Shown here: in pieces, positions 9,673 through 18,465 of the stretch | How the letters are laid out: every line of letters starts with the position of its first letter | Position numbering within the stretch: the stretch's first letter is position 1 | Assembly (NCBI GenBank): GCA_963675135.1 | Contig: OY776130.1 | Coordinates: 29,318,001 to 29,382,000, forward strand | Direction: 5' to 3' | Length of the DNA stretch: 64,000 nucleotides | Source of the DNA: Galeopsis tetrahit | Lineage: Eukaryota > Streptophyta > Magnoliopsida > Lamiales > Lamiaceae | Made by a program: the position numbers and the translations under genes | Notes under the pieces: model-generated | Database searches by the model: none | Told to the model about the DNA's origin: nothing | Seen by the model: the letters and a program-made list of their open reading frames with translations, nothing else

Positions 9673-10311
9673 TAGGGGTGTGCACCGGTCCAGAACCGGA
9701 CCGGACCGGGACCGGTTTGGACCGGGACCGGAATTATAAAATTTTACGGACCGGAGACCGGACCGGAATTAATCCGGTCCAGACCGGACCGGAAAATTCC
9801 GGTCCGGTCCGGGTTTGGACCGGTTGGACCGGATTTTTTTTTTTTAATTTTTAATTTTTTTTTTTTTAAGTTTATGGAAGCAAGAACAATATTGATGAAT
9901 TTGTGTATGAAAATTAAAGTGTTTGTTCTTCATTACGCCAATGTGAATTTTATTTACATTATTATTAATGATCTTTTGACCCTAAAAAAAATTAAATATG
10001 TTTATTAAATTATATATTTGCAAAAAATGTAATAGATCTCAACACATTTTCACCAATTACTTGGTTTTGAAAAATAATTGAGAGTGCATTAGTAAAAAAA
10101 AAAAAATTAAAAAAATTTTTTTTTAAAAAAAAATTCCGGTCCAAACCGGTCCGGACCGGAAAATTCCGGTCTTGGACCGGACCGGAAGACCGGAATCCAA
10201 AATTTTCCGGACCGGAGACCGGACCGGAATCTAACCGGTCGGTCCGGTTCCGGTCCGGTCCGGTCCGGTTCCGGTCATTTTTCCGGTCCGGTTTTTTTTT
10301 GAACACTCCTA
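9673..10311. mobile_element. hAT-type MITE rich in ACCGGTCC words
   Basis: A 639-bp insertion flanked by an 8-bp duplication CTTGTAGG (9665-9672 and 10312-10319). Terminal inverted repeats are TAGGGGTGTGCA on the left and, inverted, TAGGAGTGTTCA on the right. Both ends are packed with alternating CCGGTCC and GGACCGG words; the centre is AT-rich without coding capacity. An 8-bp duplication with such ends indicates the hAT superfamily. Element B lacks it at the same place (about 23401), giving a natural empty site. A truncated relative is at 49184-49330. Confidence 0.88.
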
Positions 10312-10319
10312 CTTGTAGG

Positions 10320-10860
10320 GTCAGATAAGTTGTCCTAGTTATCAAACCTATTCTCTTGGTTTGATAAGCACCTATTTTGGGTAATCATTGTCTACCTTGA
10401 TACCTGTCCCAACTACAAATATCATTTATGTGGGATTTAATTTGTCCCCCACCCAAAAGGTCGCTTTCCATGCATTAAATGCCAAGATTTAACTCTTGTT
10501 TGCATTACACCTTTTCAAACCATGATCTATCTCGAAAACTCCCCAACCATTAACTAATATTAAATACCTTCCACGTTTTGAATAAAACCAACAAGTCACT
10601 GTTACATTGGTTTTTTAACCATTGGATCAAAACTGGCCAACTCCCCTGAAATTCATCCTGGCCGTCCAAGTGTATCTTTTCATATTTGACAACAGTTGAA
10701 AATACACAAACCTCACCAACTCATTGACAAACATTCTTTTTAGAATATTCTCAAGTCTTAAGAACTCCCCACACACTCTTCTTCCCCAAGCATTCGAAAC
10801 CCTAGCCCATTCTCTTCAAACTCTCTCAAAACTTTCTAAATTTCATCTCTGCAATCTTCA
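10320..10860 (+). other. Spacer between pol and ORF3 of element A
   Basis: Non-coding. It is conserved in B (about 22860-23400). The last 100 bp are rich in CTCTCTCAAA/CTTCC words, like a plant 5' leader, just before the ORF3 ATG. This is compatible with an internal promoter or spliced leader for ORF3, but no clear TATA box is seen. Confidence 0.45.
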
Positions 10861-13800
10861 ATGGCTCCCAAAGTGAAACCAGAGATGATCATAGATTTTT
10901 CCAACAAGGCTCTTGACCTTGATTTTGGTTATTTGAGCAATAAGAACAACCTTCACTTTGAGCCAATAGTATCATTTACAAGTGAAGATCCTGAAATCAC
11001 TCCAATCCTGAGATGGTTGAGAAGAGCAGGCCTTCAGAAATTCATGGAGGAAAGGCCAAGCTCTTGTTTGGACAACTACATGGTTGAGTTCTTTGCCTTT
11101 CTCAAATGGAGAGGCAAATCAGAAGATGGTGAGATTTCCACCAGATTGTCCTATGTTGCTGAAGAAGATGAAGAAGAGAGATTTCATAGAGTGAAATTCT
11201 CTTCAGAAGATCTTGAAGGAGCCTTTGGATTGCCTTCAGAAGGAAGGAATCCAGAATCTTATGGTGCTGGCCATGAAGATGACATAGCACAAGAATGGCT
11301 ATTAGTGCCAGGCCCTCTATCTTCAACACAAAACAAGAAGACTCTCAAGTCTAAATTTCTCAATCTATTTGAGGTAATCACTAAGAGTCTCTTGAGTAAT
11401 ACTGGAAGCTTGGAGCAGGTCAGCCATCCTAGAATCAGAATCATGGCTGCAGTCATTGATGCCAGTGACAAGGGTATCAAGTTTGATTGGAGGACCTTCA
11501 TTATTTCTGAGATGATGAAGGAAAAGGCCAAGTTTAAAGTGAGAGCTCATAACAAGGTTGTGCTAGAAGGGAAACTCAAGTATTGCACCAGGGCAAGCTT
11601 GTTGATTGAGAGATTTTCCCATTATTCCCAAGTGCAAACCTTTGCAAAGCCTCTCCCAGCTCAAAAGATTCTGTTCAGAAAGCTCAGCAAGAAAACTGAG
11701 CAAAGGAGGATGATAGTGGTCAAACCTGCTGAAGAAAAGGTGGAGGAGAAACCTAAAATGAAGAAGAGGACAAAAGCAAGAGTGGTGAAAACAAGGAAAA
11801 TGTCTCAGATCATCTCAGAAGAGAATTCAGATGCTTCAACTGAGATTGAAGAAATTGCTAGAGAAGGTGTACAAGTGCCCTCTGATCATTCAGAAGAATT
11901 AAGGCAGAAGTACAATGAGACTAGAAAAAAGTCTAGGGGTGATAAGAGGATCAGGGAGGTTGTCCCTGAAAAGGATGGTGAAGGAAGTGGGAGCAGTAGG
12001 GCTAGCAAGAGAAGGGCCAAGCCTACTGACAAAGTGTTGGAGCTCCAAGAGGAAAGGTCTCTACAACTTGCTCTTAGAGAGAGCAGAGCTGAAAGCAGGA
12101 TCAATTCAAAGTCAAGGACCAACTCATCTGGTTCTGGAACTCCAGAATCCAAGGTCCCTGAAGGTCAACCAATAGAGGCCAACATCCCTGAAATTCAGAA
12201 CCCTGAGCCCAACTCCCCTGAAACCCATATAACCCCAACCAACCAACCTATAACCCCCATCAATCTTACAAAAAGATACTCTCCTGAAGGGAATGTGCAA
12301 AGAAGTGGGATAGATGTGCTAGCAGATATAGCAGTAGATGAGACAAGACTACATTCTCCCCTTGACTCATCTATGCTCAATTACTCAAAGCAATTAGAAG
12401 CTGCACTTTTTGAGCCAACCCCCTTGAGTAAAGCCCCTTCAGATCCATTGCTCTTTAAAGCAACTGAAGCACCTTCTACTGCACCCAACCCTTCTGAAGC
12501 CAACATTCCTGAACTAAACCTTCCTGAAGCCACTTTAGGAGAACCCAGAGCCAACTCCCCTATAACCCAAAGTCCCCATTCAAGTGGAGATGAGGAGGAG
12601 TATACTTATGAGAGTATGCTCAGAGGAGGAGCCATGGCTACTGTGGACAGTTTGTATCCACAACTTGCTGAATTTCCAAGAATTCAGAGGACTTTTCATG
12701 ATCTAAGGATGCTTGTTGATGTAAAAGATAAGTCTATGATGGAGATATCACAAGTCATCCAAGATAAGGGAGCAAACTGGTGGCAAGTTGAGGAGAACAG
12801 ATTGCTACACTTTGCTGGAGTCTCAAAGACAAGATTTCTCATTGATGAGGAAATCTTTGCAAAGCTGGTAGCTGATAAGATTAAGGAGGAGAAGGAAAGA
12901 AAAGCTAAGGGAATCAAACACCCTGATAGTAGCTCCAATGATGATGATTCCCCCAATGATCCCTCAAACCCCTCAAAACCCAACCCTCCTGAAACCCCTG
13001 AAGCTAATATCCCTAAGCCTTCTGTATCTGAAAGACTTTCCAACCCTCCTAAGACCTATCATAGGAAAGGCTCTGTCAATCCAGAGGTGTTGACCAAGGA
13101 TGGTAACACAACCAATGACACATCTGCCAATGAAGGTTCTTCTGAACTCAAGGCACAGCCTAAAGATGTGGAGGTTCCTGTTTTAGAGGCTGGTTTGGTT
13201 AAGGCCTATTCAGTGTCAGATGAGTTGGACACTGATCAGCCCTTAATCATTCAGGATGACTCAGTGGCTGCTGATATAAGCACTGTGATCTCCCCACAAC
13301 TGCCATCCTTGAACCTTGTTGAAGGTGGAGATGCTGCAGGAGTAGGTGAAGGAGTTGAAAAGGAGATGATAGTGGAAAAACCAGAGGGAGAAGTAGATGA
13401 TAGAGAGGTTGTGATCACTAGAATAGTGAGTGTACCACCAAATGAGAGTGATATAAGTGAGGAAGGGCAGGCTATTCTTGAAGTCAAATCTGAACTTCAA
13501 GAATCCCTTGATGAGAGGAGGCCTGTTCCTTTAAGTGAGGAAATCATTGTTGAAGGGAGAAAAGAAATAGTTGAAAATGAGGAGAAGACTGCTGATGTAT
13601 CAGAGTCTTATGAAAAAGAATTGGAGGGAGACAAGTGTGTTTTTACTGATGCTTTTGATTTGTATGATATTGCAGGTATAACCTTTGATCAAATCTTTGC
13701 AGATGAACTCTTAACAGATGCACCCATCCAAGTTGATAGTGGATCAGCACAAGCCTTGCTTGGGATGCAATCAGAGAAGTTGGATTCCTTGGCTCACCAG

Positions 13801-15078
13801 GTACAATCAGCTCATGCAGAAACTTCTGGAGCCTTGGATGAGCATGGAAGAACTTTGGCATCTGTGGAAATGAGGCTAACTGGCTCAGAGGATGTGGTGT
13901 TACCTACCTTGGAGGCAAGGATCAGTGGAGTTGAGACTGGTTTGCAAACCATCTCCACTGAAGTTATCAAAGCCAAAAACACCATGAGGTCAGTTTCAAA
14001 GGAGGTTAAGAAAGAGCAATCTTTGCTAATAATCAACCACAATAGGAATGTGAAGACATTAAGGTCAGTGGTAAAGAGAGCTCTTGGAAGAAAGACTGCA
14101 CTGCAAAGACAAAGAGCTGAAGAGCAAAGGCTAGCTATGGTGAAAGCAGCCTCAGAAAAATTTTCCCAAGAGGTATTGGCCAACATTGCTGAAGGTGCGG
14201 TGGCCAACATCACTGAGCTTCTCAAAGCCCAATTGGATGCATCTCTTAAAACAACCATGGAGGAGGTTGTCCAACAGAAAATGAAGCCTGTTCTAGCTTT
14301 TCTTAGCTTGAGCAGTGACAGGATGCAGAATATACATGATGAAAATGTATATTTGTTGGAAGAAATGAAATCCCTAAATCAGGCACAATCCCTAATGGCC
14401 ACAACAATGAGTGAGCTAAAACCCCAATGTTTTGATGCTGCCAAAAAGGGGGAAAGGGAAAGAGCAAGGGCAAAAGGTGCCTTAGTGATTGGAAGCCCAG
14501 TTAAGGGTAAGGACAAAGCCCCTGAAGGAAAGGGAAAAGAGCCAGCAGTACTGAACTTGGAAGAATTGGATGAAGAGGAGCAATTAGCACTTGCATTGAA
14601 GAACTCTATGGCCTCAGCTCAAGAGGAAAGAGTGAGGTTACAACAAAGACCAGGTGGTGAGGTATCTGGTTTGGACAAGGATGCTGAAGGTGTCCAAACT
14701 AGAGGAAAGATCAAGAAGGCCCAAGGAAAGAAGAGACAAGTTGAGAAATTCACTGACTTTCCCAATAGCCTTGATCTTCCACCTGAATTCAGAGTTGTTG
14801 ATGATGAGCCTATCTCAAAGAAGGCCAAAACTGCTGAAGAGCCCAAGAATGCTGAAATATCCAGATTGCTGAAAAAGACAAGTCTTCTGAAAAAGACAAG
14901 TCTACTGAGTCTAAGTCCACTGAAAGTACCAAAGTCACTGAAGATGTGGAAATCTTATATGAAGAAGGCTTTGGACCTGGACCAAAGAAGACAAAGATTG
15001 TGGTACTCAATGATCCATCAAAGCTGTTTCATGAAGGGTATGGCAAAGACCCTGAAACACAACAGAAACTGGCCATGA
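10861..15078 (+). CDS. ORF3 of element A: large protein of unknown function
   Basis: An open frame of 1405 codons between pol and the 3' LTR, in the same strand. I do not recognise a catalytic domain. Residues 1-290 look globular. A lysine/arginine cluster at about 299-314 (KKRTKARVVKTRKM) and another near 365-390 resemble nuclear localisation signals. The middle is acidic, with many degenerate N-x-P-E / EANIPE repeats (about 430-580 and 700-740). A heptad-like coiled-coil region spans about 970-1100. The true frame probably leaves this one near 14862, where a small indel lets the conserved protein continue in another frame (see the next entry), so the last 70 or so codons are likely out of frame. 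The start ATG is shared with B. It occupies the place of the env-like ORF of some Sireviruses, but no signal peptide or membrane segment is seen. Confidence 0.7.
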   Translation: MAPKVKPEMIIDFSNKALDLDFGYLSNKNNLHFEPIVSFTSEDPEITPILRWLRRAGLQKFMEERPSSCLDNYMVEFFAFLKWRGKSEDGEISTRLSYVAEEDEEERFHRVKFSSEDLEGAFGLPSEGRNPESYGAGHEDDIAQEWLLVPGPLSSTQNKKTLKSKFLNLFEVITKSLLSNTGSLEQVSHPRIRIMAAVIDASDKGIKFDWRTFIISEMMKEKAKFKVRAHNKVVLEGKLKYCTRASLLIERFSHYSQVQTFAKPLPAQKILFRKLSKKTEQRRMIVVKPAEEKVEEKPKMKKRTKARVVKTRKMSQIISEENSDASTEIEEIAREGVQVPSDHSEELRQKYNETRKKSRGDKRIREVVPEKDGEGSGSSRASKRRAKPTDKVLELQEERSLQLALRESRAESRINSKSRTNSSGSGTPESKVPEGQPIEANIPEIQNPEPNSPETHITPTNQPITPINLTKRYSPEGNVQRSGIDVLADIAVDETRLHSPLDSSMLNYSKQLEAALFEPTPLSKAPSDPLLFKATEAPSTAPNPSEANIPELNLPEATLGEPRANSPITQSPHSSGDEEEYTYESMLRGGAMATVDSLYPQLAEFPRIQRTFHDLRMLVDVKDKSMMEISQVIQDKGANWWQVEENRLLHFAGVSKTRFLIDEEIFAKLVADKIKEEKERKAKGIKHPDSSSNDDDSPNDPSNPSKPNPPETPEANIPKPSVSERLSNPPKTYHRKGSVNPEVLTKDGNTTNDTSANEGSSELKAQPKDVEVPVLEAGLVKAYSVSDELDTDQPLIIQDDSVAADISTVISPQLPSLNLVEGGDAAGVGEGVEKEMIVEKPEGEVDDREVVITRIVSVPPNESDISEEGQAILEVKSELQESLDERRPVPLSEEIIVEGRKEIVENEEKTADVSESYEKELEGDKCVFTDAFDLYDIAGITFDQIFADELLTDAPIQVDSGSAQALLGMQSEKLDSLAHQVQSAHAETSGALDEHGRTLASVEMRLTGSEDVVLPTLEARISGVETGLQTISTEVIKAKNTMRSVSKEVKKEQSLLIINHNRNVKTLRSVVKRALGRKTALQRQRAEEQRLAMVKAASEKFSQEVLANIAEGAVANITELLKAQLDASLKTTMEEVVQQKMKPVLAFLSLSSDRMQNIHDENVYLLEEMKSLNQAQSLMATTMSELKPQCFDAAKKGERERARAKGALVIGSPVKGKDKAPEGKGKEPAVLNLEELDEEEQLALALKNSMASAQEERVRLQQRPGGEVSGLDKDAEGVQTRGKIKKAQGKKRQVEKFTDFPNSLDLPPEFRVVDDEPISKKAKTAEEPKNAEISRLLKKTSLLKKTSLLSLSPLKVPKSLKMWKSYMKKALDLDQRRQRLWYSMIHQSCFMKGMAKTLKHNRNWP

Positions 15079-15624
15079 TGAGGGCCCAAGAGAAAATGGA
15101 CTTGATGGAAGAGGCCAACAGAGCAAGAGATAAGAGAAGAACAGACTTCCAGAAGCCAAGAAGGAAGAGAGCAACTTACAACAAGATGAAGCCACATCTA
15201 TTGATCCCAATGGACACCAAATATCCTCACTTGGATAAATGGGTACCAGTTCAGCTGAATGACTTATGGGAGGAAGCCAAAAGGGAGTATGTCTATGATC
15301 AATATGTCATTGACAGATGGAATGGAAGAGATGCCAACTCCACTTTTGCTGAGTTCATGATACTACAAAGAACTCTATCAACAATTGCTTGCAGCTGCTG
15401 ATATTGCAAGAATTGAACTCACAGCTCCTAAGCCAATCATATACATGCCTCCAAAGCTTGAAGGATGGATTGACCAAGCAAGAATTCTGAGAGAATTCAC
15501 TGAGATCCTTAAGCTAAACAAGATTGTTCTTGGACCTAAGGGAACCAACCAAGAAGCCATGGCATTAAAAAGAAGAGTGTGGGCACAATATGGAATGCTG
15601 CCACCTCCTGAGGATGATCTTTGA
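14864..15624 (+). CDS. ORF3 C-terminal region, in two further frames
   Basis: Two overlapping open stretches continue the ORF3 product. One runs to a stop at 15399-15401 and includes YGKDPETQQKLAMM and PHLDKWVPVQLNDLWEEA. The other runs to the stop at 15622-15624 and includes KPIIYMPPKLEGWIDQ, ending in PPPEDDL. Protein-like composition and conservation with B show both are real coding sequence. The first shift (near 14862) is within a duplicated CTGAAAAAGACAAGT and looks like an indel in A. The second, near 15361, is present in B at the same place, so it was inherited by both copies; it could be recoding, a spliced junction or an old family defect. Confidence 0.55.
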
Positions 15625-15707
15625 AATGGCTAAGTCTTCTGACCTATCTTGATTGATCAACTATGCTGAAAAATGGTCAAGTTTGCTGATGTGGTGTGCT
15701 AATCTGT

Positions 15708-15920
15708 TTGCTCTGATTTGATATGGATTGCTCTGATACAAGCTCTGTGCTCTGATGTTGAAAATCTTGTATATGTCTTGAAGTGTTAGTATTTGTTCTG
15801 ATACAAGATTGGTGCTCTGATACAAGTTTATGCTCTGATACTGAAAAATCCTGTATATGTGTTGAACTGTTAGAATGAAATACTCTGATGTATTTAGAGT
15901 TGATGATTCATGCTCTGATA
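15708..15920 (+). repeat. Array of GCTCTGATAC motifs (tRNA-iMet 3'-end mimics)
   Basis: Eight copies of (G/T/A)CTCTGAT, several extended to GCTCTGATACA, lie at about 15709, 15729, 15748, 15795, 15813, 15832, 15881 and 15912. The sequence equals the 3' end of initiator methionine tRNA (GCTCTGATACCA) and is therefore complementary to the element's own PBS. The region is otherwise non-coding and lies between ORF3 and the PPT. B carries the same array with an extra tandem copy. Confidence 0.7.
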
Positions 15921-16162
15921 TGTTAAATTCAACTATCAACATGCTTGTAATGATTTTTGAATGAATGATAGTTGAACTTATTTTGAATCAAGAAACACTC
16001 ATCTCTCTATGCCTATCTATGAAACCTATGTGCAACATGAATGGTGAATACACTAACTCATTGCTTTTCAGGATAACTGACCTTAGTCATGTCTTCTGAA
16101 GATTAATGTAATAGGTGTAGCTAAGTCACTTTTGCACAAGCTGTATAGGTTTTGGCATCATC

Positions 16163-16174
16163 AAAAAAGGGGGA
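16163..16174 (+). promoter_or_regulatory. Polypurine tract of element A (interrupted)
   Basis: AAAAAAGGGGGA ends exactly where element B begins. The rest of the tract, GGGGAAAT, is at 28521-28528, directly before A's 3' LTR; GGGGA is the target duplication of B. The uninterrupted tract can be read from B's own copy at 17831-17846. Confidence 0.88.
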
Positions 16175-17830
16175 TGTTGGTCCTGAAAGGAGTATATAAC
16201 AAGTGTATGGGGGGGGGGGGAATACACTTGTATTCAAATTCTTTTCTAACTTGATCAAACCAGAGCTCAGCAAGGTTGTCTTGGACAACTCTGCTGAAGA
16301 TGATTATCTCTTCTAAGATAATCAGACTACTAAGTACTATTGAGTACTTAGTTGAATAACTATCTAGGGGAGTTATATGTGCGGAATAATGGTTGGCCCT
16401 TTTAGTTTAAACTCCTTTAGATTCTGAAATCACTTGGTCAATTCAATACAGTCCAGTTTCAGGGAACTTGTCCAAATCAGTTTTGCACAGTCTTTGAATG
16501 TTTATCCTTTGAAAGATCAGTTTTGTGTGCAGTGTTGAGTGTATGAAAGTACTTGAAAGTAGATCAACACAAAAGTTTATAGTGGTTCAGAGACTCAAGC
16601 TCCTACATCCACTTTCCCTGATTTAACAGGATAATTCCTTCACTCTTGGAATTAACTTGTTTTATAGTGCCAAGGTGCACTTGATCAAGAACACCACTCT
16701 TGGTGAATTGATCCCTAGGATGTCTAGAGTCCTAGTACCCTCTTCTCAACTCAGAACTGAAATGTTCTTCTCTCAACAGTCAGCTCCTACCACTTCTACT
16801 ACTACAACCTTCTCACTTTCACTCTTGAAAGATATGAGGATTGAAGTAAGGTTCCAACTAATGAGATATCCTTTACAATGAAGATCAGTGTATAAGGATA
16901 GGATATCTCTCTAAGCTTGTGTATGGATATACAGTGTAGTACAGCTTAGATGAAGTGTTTGAAGACTAAGATAGTCTTTGAAAGCTTTGAAAGCACTCTA
17001 GCTTGTAAGAACTTAAGGTTGGATGTGCTTGGTTGAGGTTGAAGTTGGATGCTAGTTGGATGCTTTCAAATGGTCTTCACACTTCTGTATTTATAGACAA
17101 ATGAAGGATTTGCCCGTTGGAGAGGCAGCCTCCAATGTCCATAAATGTCTTCTTTTAGTTCTTCAACTTTGAAGACAGAATCTTGATAGTGACATGTCCT
17201 CATTTGGGAAATAAACGGCTGTAAGAGCTTTGTCTTCATTCTGTAGCACTCTTCCCAATATCTGACATTCAGATTCTCTTGTAAGAATGTGGACATGTCT
17301 TCTGAAGGTTGTTCCAATGATAGGACAACATTCCTCATCATTTGGACAACTCTCCTTATCACTATCAGCAGTCTTGCTTATCAGCAAGATTGTCTTGCTC
17401 TTCTTCAGATGACTTGGCTCTTTCCCTTTTATTTCTCTTGAAGGTGATCTTAGCTTGTTTCTTTGAAGATCTTTAGGGAGTGTTTGTCTTCAGCATAGTT
17501 GACCTCAACTTTCAGAGCACTTGATCTTGACTTCCTCTACTGAGACAACTCCTCTGGACAACTCTCCTGATCAGTATAGTTAGTCTCAAAAGACTTAGTG
17601 TTGTATCCAGAGTTTGAGCCTTGAGGGGACTTGATTTAAATAAACTTCTAAGCATGTGTTCCCCCTCAATTTGTGCATCTAATCATCTAAGAGCTACCTA
17701 ACATATTAGCTCCTCATCTAACCTTTATACTATATGTTCTAACATTTCTAGAACATATTCAATCATGACTTAGACATGTCTCAGGGGGTTTTGGTATTCA
17801 ATCAAAACATAACTCATTTTATTCTCAACA
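16175..17830 (-). repeat. 3' LTR of element B (1656 bp)
   Basis: Read on the minus strand it starts TGTTGAGAATAAAATGAG and ends CAGGACCAACA. It is clearly related to A's LTRs but more divergent, with only one copy of the U3 30-bp repeat and a small duplication at about 17052-17063. It lies between the two halves of the inverted repeat and its transcription would run leftwards into A, antisense. Confidence 0.9.
17088..17095 (-). promoter_or_regulatory. TATA box of B's 3' LTR, directed into A
   Basis: TATAAATA on the minus strand, at the place equivalent to the TATA box of A's LTRs. Transcripts starting here would leave the LTR at 16175 and continue antisense through ORF3 and pol of A. Confidence 0.6.
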
Positions 17831-17846
17831 ATTTCCCCCTTTTTGA
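17831..17846 (-). promoter_or_regulatory. Polypurine tract of element B
   Basis: On the minus strand AAAAAGGGGGAAAT directly precedes the LTR TGTTGAG. It is the normal PPT-LTR arrangement and shows what A's tract looked like before B landed in it. Confidence 0.9.
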
Positions 17847-18064
17847 TGATGCCAAAACCTATACAGCTTGTGCAAAAGTGACTTAGCTACACCTATTACA
17901 TTATTCTTTAGAAGACATGACTAAGGTCAGTTATCCTGAAAAGCAATGAGTTAGTGTATTCACCATTCATGTTGCACATAGGTTTCATAGATAGGCATAG
18001 AGAGATGAGTGTTTCTTGATTCAAAATAAGTTCAACTATCATTCATTCAAAAATCATTACAAGC

Positions 18065-18400
18065 ATGTTGATAGTTGAATTTAACATATCAGAGCATGAA
18101 TCAACAACACTAAATACATCAGAGTATTTCATTCTAACAGTTCAACACATATACAAGATTTTTCAGTATCAGAGCATAAACTTGTATCAGAGCACCAATC
18201 TTGTATCAGAACAAATACTAACACTTCAAGACATATACAAGATTTTCAACATCAGAGCATAAACTTGTATCAGAGCACCAATCTTGTATCAGAACAAATA
18301 CTAACACTTCAAGACATATACAAGATTTTCAACATCAGAGCACAGAGCTTGTATCAGAGCAATCCATATCAAATCAGAGCAAACAGATTAGCACACCACA
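18065..18400 (-). repeat. B copy of the tRNA-mimic array, with 84-bp tandem duplication
   Basis: Eleven ATCAGAGC/ATCAGAAC/ATCAGAGT words appear on the plus strand, that is GCTCTGAT on B's sense strand. A unit of about 83 bp running from ATAAACTTGTATCAGAGC to CAACATCAGAGC is present twice in tandem (about 18175-18340), whereas A has one copy. The array is thus kept and has expanded. Confidence 0.7.
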
Positions 18401-18465
18401 TCAGCAAACTTGACCATTTTTCAGCATAGTTGATCAATCAAGATAGGTCAGAAGACTTAGCCATT

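Noticed and set aside
10861..15624. ORF3 called an envelope protein
   Set aside because: The position fits the env-like ORF of some Sireviruses, but no signal peptide, membrane segment or coat-like domain is seen.
15661..15942. Minus-strand 93-codon ORF over the tRNA-mimic array
   Set aside because: Its repetitive peptide reflects the TATCAGAGC repeats; the B copy changes by tandem duplication without regard to a protein.
16175..17830. Middle LTR read as the 3' LTR of element A
   Set aside because: It is adjacent to A's PPT but in the wrong orientation; its own PPT is on the other side (17831-17846), and A's outer LTRs share the ATCCT duplication.
18175..18345. A CRISPR-like repeat array
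   Set aside because: Two tandem copies of about 83 bp without unique spacers, in a plant retrotransposon; it is a local duplication of the GCTCTGAT array.
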